Position numbers and translations under genes: made by a program. Shown here one piece after another: positions 27,434 through 35,633 of a stretch of 64,000 nt of DNA (position 1 is its first letter; every line of letters starts with the position of its first letter). Below the pieces are notes generated by a model, which did no database searches, was not told the origin of the DNA, and saw only the letters and a list, made by a program, of their open reading frames with translations. The stretch comes from Clostridium bornimense (GTDB lineage: Bacteria > Bacillota > Clostridia > Clostridiales > Clostridiaceae). The DNA lies in NCBI RefSeq assembly GCF_000577895.1, contig NZ_HG917868.1, positions 2,418,001 to 2,482,000 of the forward strand, read 5' to 3'.

Positions 27434-27931
27434 TTATGAAATATTACTTTGAATATATTCTGGAACTTCATCAGGTAGGATATGCAATATTGTAGCTATT
27501 TCTTCATTTAATAATTTTTCTGCTGACTTCATTAATCTCTCATCTTCTTGAGTTATCTTTTTACCTTCTTTTTTCTTTTCTTCTTTCTTTAGAAAAATGC
27601 TCTTAATTAAAGTACTCCATTGCTTACAATCACCAGAATGAATCATTAACTTAAATTGATGATTTCTTTCTCTTTCATCATCTATCCAAATCTCGTCTTT
27701 TAAAGGTATTTCGTCAATTAAATCACTTATATCTTCTTTTGAAATTATTGGTCTCATGAATACCTTTTTATTATCTACTGGTATCTTAATAACTGTTTTA
27801 GTTGTTGCATATACCGGCTCCAACACATAATAATCTTTTTCATTGTTGTCAAAATACTTCTCTTTGATTATATCTGTTACCTTACAAACTCCTGTGAGGC
27901 TATACATGACATAATCTCCTATTTTAAACAT
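27434..27931 (-). CDS. CarD/CdnL-family transcription regulator
   Basis: 165 residues. The N-terminal RNA-polymerase-interacting domain starts FKIGDYVMYSLTGVCKVTDI, typical of CarD_CdnL_TRCF, and includes KTVIKIPVDNKK near residues 44-55. The C-terminal half is helical with a lysine-rich KKEEKKKEGKKITQEDE stretch near 112-128. Such proteins bind the RNA polymerase beta subunit and stabilise promoter opening. AAGGAGG precedes the ATG. A strong terminator hairpin lies in the short leader. Confidence 0.88.
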   Translation of the reverse strand: MFKIGDYVMYSLTGVCKVTDIIKEKYFDNNEKDYYVLEPVYATTKTVIKIPVDNKKVFMRPIISKEDISDLIDEIPLKDEIWIDDERERNHQFKLMIHSGDCKQWSTLIKSIFLKKEEKKKEGKKITQEDERLMKSAEKLLNEEIATILHILPDEVPEYIQSNIS

Positions 27932-27984
27932 ACACTAAACCTCCTTAATAAAAATTTAGAATAGTTTTATACTGTTTCTTAAAT

Positions 27985-28068
27985 AAAAAAATGTAGCTTT
28001 GACAACTGGACTTACGTTATCAAAACTACACGCTGTATATATATATTATACCACTTTAAACTTTCAAA
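27985..28068 (-). promoter_or_regulatory. carD leader: promoter followed at once by an intrinsic terminator (attenuator candidate)
   Basis: On the minus strand TGGTATAAT (extended -10, TATAAT at 28044-28049) precedes TGTAGTTTTGATAAC (28016-28030), which pairs fully, with two G-U pairs, with GTTGTCAAAGCTACA (27992-28006); a run of seven Ts follows. The hairpin ends about 60 bases upstream of the carD start. It may instead simply terminate transcription from the upstream HD pseudogene. Confidence 0.55.
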
Positions 28069-28105
28069 ATGTAAGATAAATATTTTTTTCTTCACCAACA
28101 CTGAA

Positions 28106-28460
28106 TTATTTAAATACTTCCATCACCTTTTCATATTTATCTTGGTATAATTTCTTACTGGTATCAGACATTTTATTATAACTTCTTTGTAATTTATTCT
28201 TTACAAATTCTTTTCCTTCATCTATTGCATAACCTTTTTCCACATAAGCAAGATGAAATAATGATGGAATACTGTAAAAATGTGATATTGCATCAGCATC
28301 TGATACGCATATTTCCTCTATTGAGATTTTCTCTCTTAATACACTCCCCCTATGATTCAATATACAATTCTTAACTTTTTCTATCTTCTCTTCTGGATAA
28401 TTAAATATGTAGCGATTTTGTTAATTCTTCCACATTTTCACCCCAAGTTATTAACACTTT
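28106..28460 (-). pseudogene. truncated, frameshifted HD-domain phosphohydrolase
   Basis: The C-terminal part reads YPEEKIEKVKNCILNHRG, then SIEEICVSDADAISHF and the helical tail of clostridial HD hydrolases, where NHRGS and DADA are conserved. Upstream, WGENVEELTKS lies in another frame, so one frameshift is needed near 28400. The first ~80 residues with the HD motif are missing. A solo repeat end at 28474-28497 abuts the broken 5' end. Intact relatives are about 190 residues. Confidence 0.7.
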
Positions 28461-28473
28461 TTTTAATATATGT

Positions 28474-28497
28474 AGCTGTTATACTTAAGTGTTGTTA
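28474..28497 (+). repeat. solo end of the IS1595-like dispersed repeat (left orientation)
   Basis: CTGTTATACTTAAGTGTTG preceded by an ATATATG tract. The expected outer GGG is absent. It sits next to the truncated HD gene. Confidence 0.75.
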
Positions 28498-28543
28498 TAA
28501 TAGGTCATATAAATATAATCCATTTTTAAGATGAATATTAGCA

Positions 28544-29065
28544 TTATAAATTTGCTATTATATTATCAACTGTATCTATTTTTGCAAATCTATCTTTAAA
28601 AATTTTAAAGTTATAATAATTATATAATTTCTCACCTGTCATAAATTCATTATCAAAAGTTGTATTAGTCATTTCAGGAATGATTATTTTATATCCATAT
28701 TCAAATGCTACTTTACAGCTTGTATCAAAACAATATTCTGTTTGCATACCTACCATTATTAATTCGTCTATATCTTTACTTTCTAAATAATCTTTAAGTC
28801 CTGTCTCTTTAAATGCAGAATTATATCTTTTGCTTATTATCTTCTCTCCATCTATTGGTGCTATCTCATTAAATATTTTCCATCCTTCTGAACCACGTTT
28901 AAATTCCCCATCCTCTTCTTCATGCTGTACATAAATTACTTCAATATTTTTTTCTCTACATACTTCTAGTAATATTTTTATATTTTTTGTTATAGTTTCA
29001 ATTCTAAATGGCTTTTCTTCTACTAAAGAATTTTGAAAATCAATAATTAAAAGTGTTTTTTTCAT
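28544..29065 (-). CDS. isochorismatase-family cysteine hydrolase
   Basis: 173 residues. The catalytic triad is readable: Asp in LIIDFQNSLV near residue 9, Lys in IISKRYNSAF near 79, and Cys in VGMQTEYCFDTSCK near 112-116, after the usual cis-peptide region. Members hydrolyse nicotinamide, isochorismate, N-carbamoyl compounds or ureido substrates; the substrate here is open. GGGAGA precedes the ATG. It follows the carbamoyltransferase-like gene on the same strand. Confidence 0.85.
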   Translation of the reverse strand: MKKTLLIIDFQNSLVEEKPFRIETITKNIKILLEVCREKNIEVIYVQHEEEDGEFKRGSEGWKIFNEIAPIDGEKIISKRYNSAFKETGLKDYLESKDIDELIMVGMQTEYCFDTSCKVAFEYGYKIIIPEMTNTTFDNEFMTGEKLYNYYNFKIFKDRFAKIDTVDNIIANL

Positions 29066-29136
29066 TTTTTATCTCCCTAACATATGTAATGTTAATATTA
29101 TACATGTTATTACATTTAATGTACATATATCAACAA

Positions 29137-29979
29137 TCATATATAATTCCCTTTACCAATACAAAATAAAATAATAGCCTGCTGCACTTCAAGTAAATAT
29201 TTCTTAAATTCATAGCCTACAAAATACTCACTATTTATAACATCACCATCTACTTCCTCACCCCTGTAAAATGGTGGACACGGATTTAATATAGCACCTT
29301 TATTCGCTTTATCCATTATAGTCTTTGTAACTTTATAATCTTTAAAATCCTTTAAATACTCTTTTTTTAATGAATCCGTTAATATAATATCTTTTCCCAC
29401 TACTGCTTCATTTATATTTTGATAAAAGTTTATACCCTCTATCTCGTAACCATTTGGACAACATTGTTCTAAAGAAATTCCTAAAACGTCTTTAACTTCC
29501 TTCCATGCTAATGCTATATTTCCTTTATGTCCAACAAATAAATATTTATCTTTTAAAATATCTTTTCTTATTTTTGATAATGAATAAATATCTGCTAACA
29601 TTTCACAAGGATGATTAATACTGCTCATAGCATTTATAATTGGAACTTTTGAGTGTCTTGCTATTTCTTCTATTAATGTTATATCATTATGTCTTACAAT
29701 AACTAAATCAGCCCAGTTATTTAAATATCCTATTACATCCTGAATTTCTTCTTTTTTATCCAATGTATCACTGGGGAATAAAACAACTTGTCCCCCCAAC
29801 ATAGATATACCCTTTTCGAAAGTGACCCTTGTTCTTATACTTGTCGATGGAAAGAACATTACTACCGTCTTATTATCCAATACTTTTTTATAGTTCCCTT
29901 TTTTTAAATTATCAGCAATATAAAAAATTTCTTCTATCTCTTCTTTTGAATAATCCGTTAACCTAATTAAATTTTTCAT
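29137..29979 (-). CDS. divergent aspartate/ornithine carbamoyltransferase-family protein
   Basis: 280 residues. The carbamoyl-phosphate site is recognisable: PSTSIRTRVTFE near residues 44-55 (STRTR in classic enzymes), VRHN near 95-98 and NHPCEMLAD near 122-130 (HPxQxLAD). The amino-acid side differs: the ornithine enzyme's DxxxSMG loop is replaced by TDSLKKEYLKDF, and HCLP by NPCPPFYRGEEV. The protein is shorter than the usual ~310-330 residues. It overlaps the GrpB-family gene by four bases. A non-ornithine amine substrate is likely, but which one is unknown. Confidence 0.7.
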   Translation of the reverse strand: MKNLIRLTDYSKEEIEEIFYIADNLKKGNYKKVLDNKTVVMFFPSTSIRTRVTFEKGISMLGGQVVLFPSDTLDKKEEIQDVIGYLNNWADLVIVRHNDITLIEEIARHSKVPIINAMSSINHPCEMLADIYSLSKIRKDILKDKYLFVGHKGNIALAWKEVKDVLGISLEQCCPNGYEIEGINFYQNINEAVVGKDIILTDSLKKEYLKDFKDYKVTKTIMDKANKGAILNPCPPFYRGEEVDGDVINSEYFVGYEFKKYLLEVQQAIILFCIGKGNYI

Positions 29980-30566
29980 CTCTTCTCACCCTTATATTTC
30001 TCACCAAATTTCTCTCTTGCTATTTCTGTATATTTCATAATAAATTCAGTTTTAGCTTCCGTATATCCATCTCTATTATGTTCATATTTATCTTTTAAAG
30101 ATAGTTTTAATTTTCCATACTCATCGGCTACTTCTTTGTTTAATTGCAAATAGTCCCTAAAATATAATTCATTCCAATCATTAAAATATCTAAGATGAAG
30201 GTGAAAAACTTTTTCTGCAAATCCATACTCTGTATATCCTTTATTAAATACAATTCTTAATTCTGAATCATCACTATATGACATTAGTAACCATCCATTA
30301 TTTAATAGTCTCTCCTTTAAATCTTGTACTCCACAATCATTGTTAATTTCTAACAAAATATCTACTGTCGGCTTAGCAATTAATCCCTTAACCGACGTAC
30401 TTCCAATATGATTAATTCTTGCAATATTATTTTTACCTACAATGTTAATTAAACTTTCTTTCTCTTCTAAATACCAGCTACTATACTCTGGATTATGTTC
30501 CTTCAATATTATCGGAAATAATTGCCACAACTCCTCTAAAGACATTTCTGATAACTCTTTAGCCAA
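29976..30566 (-). CDS. GrpB-family (UPF0157) nucleotidyltransferase-fold protein
   Basis: 196 residues. NHIGSTSVKGLIAKPTVDIL near residues 52-71 is the GrpB signature, a nucleotidyltransferase-like core with GS and DI(L). Later HLHLRYFNDWNELYFRDYL near 122-140 is typical of the family. The start is a TTG after GGGAGG. Its product is coupled to the carbamoyltransferase-like gene (ATGA overlap). The biochemical role of GrpB proteins is not established. Confidence 0.8.
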   Translation of the reverse strand: MAKELSEMSLEELWQLFPIILKEHNPEYSSWYLEEKESLINIVGKNNIARINHIGSTSVKGLIAKPTVDILLEINNDCGVQDLKERLLNNGWLLMSYSDDSELRIVFNKGYTEYGFAEKVFHLHLRYFNDWNELYFRDYLQLNKEVADEYGKLKLSLKDKYEHNRDGYTEAKTEFIMKYTEIAREKFGEKYKGEKR

Positions 30567-30585
30567 CTTTTATTCCTCCCAAAAA

Positions 30586-31008
30586 TCACTTACTAATTAT
30601 TTGTATCATCCCAGGTCCTTGATCATCATTAGGTCTTTCAATAAATCCAAACTTCTTATAAAATTCTTCTTTTCCCTTCGCTGCCATTAACCCTATTGTA
30701 GTTTTTGTATCTGATAAACTGCTACTATATATGTAATCCATTAACTTTTTTACAATAATTCTTCCTACACCTTTTCCTTGATACTCTGGTATAACCGCTA
30801 CATCCTGTAAATACCAATATATCGCACCATCTCCAACGATGCGACCCATGCCAACTAACTTATTACCATCAATAACAACAACATCATATAGATCATTTTT
30901 TAATGATTTTGCAATTTGAAGTTTTGAGTTATTAATTTTACAAACTGATTCTTTTATCTCTATATAACTATTTACAGTTAATTTATTCTCATATATTTCT
31001 ATATTCAT
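30586..31008 (-). CDS. GNAT-family N-acetyltransferase
   Basis: 140 residues from the ATG at 31008, preceded by GTGAGGTG; the upstream in-frame start lacks a ribosome site. Motif A is VAVIPEYQGKGVGRIIVKKL near residues 69-88, then EEFYKKFGF. Substrate unknown. The gene begins just after the CDP-alcohol phosphatidyltransferase gene ends and may be co-transcribed with it. Confidence 0.83.
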   Translation of the reverse strand: MNIEIYENKLTVNSYIEIKESVCKINNSKLQIAKSLKNDLYDVVVIDGNKLVGMGRIVGDGAIYWYLQDVAVIPEYQGKGVGRIIVKKLMDYIYSSSLSDTKTTIGLMAAKGKEEFYKKFGFIERPNDDQGPGMIQIISK

Positions 31009-31022
31009 TTTAGTGCACCTCA

Positions 31023-31553
31023 CTATTTAAAAAATATTCCCTTAATATCCCTATCTAGATCCTTTTTAGTACTATGTATTACTATTTCTTCAATACTAGC
31101 TAATGATGCAATAATACATACTAATGACATAACTAACAAATGATTTATACTTTTTAATATTATGATAGCAAAAAACAAAGATAACCCTGTTAATTTATTG
31201 CTATAAGTATGTAAAATAACAAACTTATGATATTTATAAAAAGCTATAAGTATTCCAATAATTCTAATAATAAATATTAATACTATCCATATAATAATTT
31301 CTAAAGGAAATTTTATTATAGGTACCAATACTACTGATAGTATTACAACCATGATAATATCTGCCCCTGTGTCTAGACTTGATCCTAATTTACTTGTAGT
31401 ATTAGTTCTTCTTGAAATATACCCATCTGCACCATCACTGATTCCACATAATATATAAATAATATAAAATGTAATACTATATGGTTTAATGAACAAAAAT
31501 GTTATTGATAAAAAAATTCTTATAATTGTTATTATGTTAGGAATATTTTTCAT
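31023..31553 (-). CDS. CDP-alcohol phosphatidyltransferase-family membrane enzyme
   Basis: 176 residues with about five or six membrane segments. The family motif DG(x)2AR(x)8-9G(x)3D(x)3D is present as DGADGYISRRT followed by GSSLDTGAD near residues 40-66, with Ser in place of Ala. The family makes phosphatidylglycerol phosphate, cardiolipin or related lipids from CDP-diacylglycerol. The short length and lone position leave the acceptor alcohol open. The start overlaps a 46-codon upstream frame. Confidence 0.82.
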   Translation of the reverse strand: MKNIPNIITIIRIFLSITFLFIKPYSITFYIIYILCGISDGADGYISRRTNTTSKLGSSLDTGADIIMVVILSVVLVPIIKFPLEIIIWIVLIFIIRIIGILIAFYKYHKFVILHTYSNKLTGLSLFFAIIILKSINHLLVMSLVCIIASLASIEEIVIHSTKKDLDRDIKGIFFK

Positions 31554-31690
31554 AGAATACTCCTTACTTCCTTAAAGCACTTTTTTGTCAGCTCCTCTAA
31601 TTTTTTCACATCACTTAAGAAATTAGACTTTAAACCGTTACTAGTTTCAATTTCTAAATCAAATAACTCTTGTGAAATATCATTTTTCAC
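31550..31690 (-). CDS. small hypothetical protein coupled to the phosphatidyltransferase gene
   Basis: 46 residues from a GTG at 31690 that follows GGAGGGGTG. The acidic/basic helical peptide ends KKCFKEVRSIL. Its TGA overlaps the ATG of the next gene (ATGA), which supports translation. No known family recognised. Confidence 0.5.
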   Translation of the reverse strand: MKNDISQELFDLEIETSNGLKSNFLSDVKKLEELTKKCFKEVRSIL

Positions 31691-31741
31691 TCACACCCCT
31701 CCATGAATTTTTTTCCATTTTGTATATTTATTATACACCTA

Positions 31742-31769
31742 AAAAGATAGACATTTCTGCCTATCTTTT
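31742..31769 (-). terminator. probable terminator of the TipA-like regulator gene
   Basis: AAAAGATAG (31742-31750) pairs with CTATCTTTT (31761-31769); a short T-run follows on the minus strand. Confidence 0.6.
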
Positions 31770-31782
31770 AAATATTTTTTAT

Positions 31783-32514
31783 TTACTTAGAACAATAAAT
31801 TTCTATGGCCTTTGACATAAATTCAGCGGTACCTTCACCGCTTTTATCTATATTTTCTTTAAATCTCTCATCTTTAACATACATTATTCCAAGAGATGCT
31901 AAAATCTCTTTAGTACAATTATAATAATTTTTAGTAATATGATTTTGCCATCTCTTAACTAATTCTTGAACTTCTTCACTTTCTGGAGCTTTATCTTTAT
32001 TATTAGCAAAAGCTTTAAAAATTTCATTAGCTTCAGCATTTACATCATTCCATTTATCCTTATCATAGTTTTTAGTCTTTACTTCGTATTCCTTATAGGC
32101 ATCAGTTTTACCATAACGTTCTTTAACTTCCTTAGCATATTTCTTTTTAGTAGCTTCAATTTCTGTCATATCAAATTCTTTAAAACTCATATCGTTCTCT
32201 CCCTTTATTGTGTTATTTACGAGATTAATTAAATTATCAAGACGTTGTCTCTTTTTAATTAGCAACTTCTTATGCTTTTCTAGAGCATCAATTCTATCAA
32301 ATTTAGGATTAGAAATAATCTCTTTTATTTCACTGAGAGGAAAATTCATTTCTCTAAACAATAATATTTGCTGCAACGTTTCAAGATTTTTTTCATCGTA
32401 AATACGATATCCTGCCTCTGTAATCTTACTAGGCCTTAATAAACCAATCTCATCATAATAATGCAATGTTCGTACTGTTATCCCTGTAAGCTTAGCAACA
32501 TCATTAATCTTCAA
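31783..32514 (-). CDS. MerR-family regulator with TipAS ligand-binding domain
   Basis: 243 residues. The N-terminal MerR winged helix reads INDVAKLTGITVRTLHYYDE near residues 3-22, followed by a dimerisation coiled coil (~75-100). The C-terminal ~125 residues are the helical TipAS domain with AKEVKERYGKTDAYKEYE and EGTAEFMSKAIEIYC. TipA-type regulators sense antibiotics or other drugs and activate transcription by twisting long-spacer promoters. The start is TTG after GGGGTGG. Its own promoter region has such a 19-base spacer. Confidence 0.9.
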   Translation of the reverse strand: MKINDVAKLTGITVRTLHYYDEIGLLRPSKITEAGYRIYDEKNLETLQQILLFREMNFPLSEIKEIISNPKFDRIDALEKHKKLLIKKRQRLDNLINLVNNTIKGENDMSFKEFDMTEIEATKKKYAKEVKERYGKTDAYKEYEVKTKNYDKDKWNDVNAEANEIFKAFANNKDKAPESEEVQELVKRWQNHITKNYYNCTKEILASLGIMYVKDERFKENIDKSGEGTAEFMSKAIEIYCSK

Positions 32515-32560
32515 TTTACCACCCCTCTTCTCATAATGTATTTCCCTCAGTACAATTATT

Positions 32561-32591
32561 AAGATACACTATGACGCAACGTGAGAGTCAA
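32561..32591 (-). promoter_or_regulatory. MerR-type promoter/operator of the TipA-like gene
   Basis: TTGACT (32586-32591) and TATCTT (32561-32566) are separated by 19 bases, which is longer than usual and typical of MerR-controlled promoters. The spacer region holds an imperfect palindrome, ACTcTcACG..cGTcaTaGT. This predicts auto-activation upon ligand binding. Confidence 0.65.
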
Positions 32592-32635
32592 TATAATTTT
32601 TAATTTTTTATATTTTTAATATTCATATCCTTCTC

Positions 32636-33127
32636 CTAAAAATGTGTAACGATATGCTCTACACCATCTTTAATATTTAATAGCTTTTCTCTAAAAAATG
32701 TTGGATATGCTATATATTGATGTAATTTATCTATTGGTAACCAATGCATATGTTCACGAACTCCTTGAACATAACTATTACTATTTAATTTTTGTGTACC
32801 TCTTGGTTTCATAATATAATAAAATGCAACTTCATGACACTTAAGTCCATCTAATGTACCTGTTCCATTAAAAAAATTTTCATGTATGAAAGCTAATCTA
32901 TCTATTTCATACTCTACGCCTGTCTCCTCTAAAACTTCTCTCTTTACAGCATCTTCAGTAGTTTCTCCTAGATGAACCCCTCCGCCGATAGAATAATAAT
33001 AATCGTCTAATTCATTCTTTGCAAAAAGAACACATCCATCTTCAATAATAATTGCTGCCGCCCTATATCGGAACCATTTTCCATCCTCTTTGAAAGAACA
33101 ATCAATATCATTCTTTGATTTATTCAT
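32636..33127 (-). CDS. Nudix hydrolase
   Basis: 163 residues from the ATG at 33127, which has AAGGTGA eight bases upstream; an in-frame GTG at 33139 overlaps that site. The Nudix box is complete, starting GVHLGETTEDAV and ending KREVLEETGV near residues 53-74 (GX5EX7REUXEEXGU). The substrate, a nucleoside diphosphate derivative, is unknown. It overlaps the stop of the small membrane protein gene, suggesting coupling. Confidence 0.87.
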   Translation of the reverse strand: MNKSKNDIDCSFKEDGKWFRYRAAAIIIEDGCVLFAKNELDDYYYSIGGGVHLGETTEDAVKREVLEETGVEYEIDRLAFIHENFFNGTGTLDGLKCHEVAFYYIMKPRGTQKLNSNSYVQGVREHMHWLPIDKLHQYIAYPTFFREKLLNIKDGVEHIVTHF

Positions 33128-33308
33128 CTTTTTCTTCACCTTCTTTTAAATTATCAATAAATTTCTCCATATCTTCTTTACTAAGAAAGTTATTTCCATT
33201 GTTATTACCACAATATAAACCTTTTTTAATAGGTGCTATCAAAAATCCAGTAACTATACCTCCAAAAAAACATGCTGCTCCTAACAATAATTTTTCTTTA
33301 TTTTTCAT
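33120..33308 (-). CDS. small membrane-anchored hypothetical protein
   Basis: 62 residues: a short basic start MKNKEK, one hydrophobic segment of about 20 residues (LLLGAACFFGGIVTGFLIAP), then a charged C-terminal tail. This looks like a YtxH-type or single-pass membrane protein. Its stop overlaps the start of the Nudix gene. A good AGGTAC-type purine site precedes the ATG. Function unknown. Confidence 0.6.
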   Translation of the reverse strand: MKNKEKLLLGAACFFGGIVTGFLIAPIKKGLYCGNNNGNNFLSKEDMEKFIDNLKEGEEKDE

Positions 33309-33329
33309 TTTAGTACCTCCGATAATTTA

Positions 33330-33872
33330 TTATTCTCTAATATAGTCTATTAGAGGTTTTATTGAATTTTTATCTGTAAAATCTACTTTTTTACCATAAG
33401 TCTCTAACATTTCTCTGTCTTCTTCTTTTAATTCTTCAGGACTCTTTTTTGAAACAGCTTTTTTTAACATTCCCATCATCAATTTATGAACAATAGTAAG
33501 CTTCGAATAATCCATACCACCACGCAAATGAAAAAACTTTACTTTTTCCTTCATTTCTTTTGTAAACACCTTATCTATAATATTATGAATTCCTTTAATA
33601 TTTTCCTCACTGTCTGTATCTGCTAGCCCACATGTAAATATTATTAACTTTTTATCCTGAAATTGATTAAAATTATCTGTAATCAAGGAAACACCATTAA
33701 TTCCACCGGCATATAAGCCACCGCCATAAATTATTGTGTCATATTTACTTAAGCTATCAACTTTTATCGATTTATTTTCAATGATATCTGAACCTAACTC
33801 TTCTGCAATCCATTCTGCATATTTTTTTGTTGAGCCATATTTTGATTTATATACTACAACTGTATTATTCAT
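33330..33872 (-). CDS. flavodoxin-domain protein (HemG/protoporphyrinogen oxidase-like)
   Basis: 180 residues. The FMN phosphate loop is VVYKSKYGSTKKYAEWIA near residues 6-23, followed by YGGGLYAGGI near 49-58 and FTCGLAD near 79. This set matches the flavodoxin_5 group to which HemG belongs. No haem genes are nearby, so a general electron-transfer or quinone-linked role is equally possible. A strong AGGGGGC site precedes the ATG. Confidence 0.78.
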   Translation of the reverse strand: MNNTVVVYKSKYGSTKKYAEWIAEELGSDIIENKSIKVDSLSKYDTIIYGGGLYAGGINGVSLITDNFNQFQDKKLIIFTCGLADTDSEENIKGIHNIIDKVFTKEMKEKVKFFHLRGGMDYSKLTIVHKLMMGMLKKAVSKKSPEELKEEDREMLETYGKKVDFTDKNSIKPLIDYIRE

Positions 33873-33982
33873 AAATTTGCCCCCTTTTAATTTTTAATAC
33901 TTTATTTTTATATAAGCAATAAATATAAACTGATATATTAAATATATTTCTAATGATACCATATTTAACCTTAAATATAAAA

Positions 33983-34016
33983 AACACCAAATAATTATTT
34001 CTAATTATTTGGTGTT
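33983..34016 (-). terminator. terminator of the NSS transporter-metS unit
   Basis: AACACCAAATAATTA (33983-33997) and TAATTATTTGGTGTT (34002-34016) form a perfect 15-bp stem with a 4-nt loop, then TTTTTTAT on the minus strand. Confidence 0.95.
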
Positions 34017-34025
34017 AAACTCAAT

Positions 34026-34127
34026 TTATTTTTTATCGCATTTTATTGATATTGCTATAGTAGTAATTAAACCACCATATAATACAATACATCCAAATGA
34101 TAAAAATGTAATTGCTACTGCTGTCAT
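34026..34127 (-). CDS. MetS-type small subunit of the NSS transporter
   Basis: 33 residues, MTAVAITFLSFGCIVLYGG followed by LITTIAISIKCDKK: a single membrane helix with a short basic tail. It begins three bases after the transporter stop and has GAGG upstream of its ATG inside the end of that gene. MetS-like small subunits accompany MetP-type NSS transporters in Gram-positive bacteria. The protein is too short for ordinary gene callers. Confidence 0.75.
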   Translation of the reverse strand: MTAVAITFLSFGCIVLYGGLITTIAISIKCDKK

Positions 34128-34130
34128 ATT

Positions 34131-35633
34131 TTACGCCTCACTTTCATCATTTTCTATATGTTTATTTTTCCATGGTCTTCTACTTATTAATAAGGAACCT
34201 ATTATACCAATTCCTATTATAGCCCATCCATATACAAATAATGCTGCTAATGAATAGCCTTCATATGGATTTCTAATTTCATTAATAATGCTGCTAATTA
34301 ACATAAATGCTAATACTACTGGTGTTATATATTTAATAGTTATATCCCACCATTTTCCTATTTTGAAATAAGAAACTGAATTTGTATGATTGCGTATAGT
34401 ATCTGGCTTTATTATCCATCCTATTACAAAGGCTTCTAATAATCCAACTACAACTATTCCATAATTGTTTATAAAGTTATCAATAATATCTAACAGATAT
34501 AATCCTGCATTTGTAGCAAATGCTATACTTACAACAAAGCCTAATATACAAATCCAAGTAACTACTTTTTTACGGTTCCAACCTGTCTTATCTATAATTG
34601 GAGCTGTTACAGCTTCTACTAATGATACTGATGATGTTAATCCTGCAAATATTAAACACATAAAGAATAGTACCCCTAAGATATTTCCCCATACTCCCAT
34701 GATACTAAATACTTTTGGGAATACAATGAAAGCTAATCCTATACCACCTGAAACAACTTCATCTATTGGTACTCCTTGACTTGTTGCCATAAATCCTAAA
34801 ATTGAGAATACCGCTATAGCACATAAAAATTCGAATCCACAATTTGCAAATCCAGTCATAAATGCACTATTGTTTATATCTGATTTCTTAGGTAGATAAC
34901 TTGAATAAGTCATCATTATACCCATACCGACACTTAAAGAGAAGAATACTTGGCCATATGCAGCTATCCAAACACTAGGATTTTTTACTTTACTCCAATC
35001 AGGCGTAAATAACTTATTTAATCCTAATGTTGATCCACTTAAAGTAACTCCTTTTACAGCTATTACTATCATAATAAGTATTAATAAAGGTAATAATACT
35101 TTGTTTAGTTTTTCTATACCACCTTTTACTCCTCTATAACAGATAAACCAGTTAACTGCCCATAACACCGCTATACCTATAAGTACTGGCCATATAATAG
35201 CAGTAAATTCAAATGGTGATGATGACAATTTTAAGAAATCATTATAAAAATAATTATTAGGATCAGAACCCCAACCTTTAGTAAAGCTTAATGTTAAATA
35301 CTTTATCGCCCAACTTAAAATCATTGAATAATATGCTAGTATAAAAAATGCATTAATAGTCGGCCACCAACCAAGCCATTCCCATTTTTTATTTCCTCTT
35401 GCCAGTGCTAATGGAGTCGATGCTCTATATTTATGCCCCATACCATATTCTAATATTAATATTGGTATAGCAGCTGTTAAAATAGCTATGAAATATGGAA
35501 CTAAAAATGCTCCTCCTCCATTATTATAAACTAAATAAGGGAATCTCCATATATTACCTAAACCTACCGCTGAACCAACAGCTGCAAGTATAAAGCCCAT
35601 TTTACTTCCCCACTGCTCTCTTTCGTTTTCCAT
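34131..35633 (-). CDS. sodium-dependent amino acid transporter, NSS (SNF) family
   Basis: 500 residues with about 11 or 12 membrane helices. The N-terminal WGSKMGFILAAVGSAVGLGN and IWRFPYLVYNNGGGAFLVPY form the unwound helix 1 that binds Na+ and substrate in the LeuT fold. Relatives carry methionine, tyrosine or tryptophan. A MetS-like subunit gene follows, favouring a MetP-type methionine/alanine transporter. The leader carries TTGAAA and TATATA as a possible promoter. Confidence 0.92.
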   Translation of the reverse strand: MENEREQWGSKMGFILAAVGSAVGLGNIWRFPYLVYNNGGGAFLVPYFIAILTAAIPILILEYGMGHKYRASTPLALARGNKKWEWLGWWPTINAFFILAYYSMILSWAIKYLTLSFTKGWGSDPNNYFYNDFLKLSSSPFEFTAIIWPVLIGIAVLWAVNWFICYRGVKGGIEKLNKVLLPLLILIMIVIAVKGVTLSGSTLGLNKLFTPDWSKVKNPSVWIAAYGQVFFSLSVGMGIMMTYSSYLPKKSDINNSAFMTGFANCGFEFLCAIAVFSILGFMATSQGVPIDEVVSGGIGLAFIVFPKVFSIMGVWGNILGVLFFMCLIFAGLTSSVSLVEAVTAPIIDKTGWNRKKVVTWICILGFVVSIAFATNAGLYLLDIIDNFINNYGIVVVGLLEAFVIGWIIKPDTIRNHTNSVSYFKIGKWWDITIKYITPVVLAFMLISSIINEIRNPYEGYSLAALFVYGWAIIGIGIIGSLLISRRPWKNKHIENDESEA

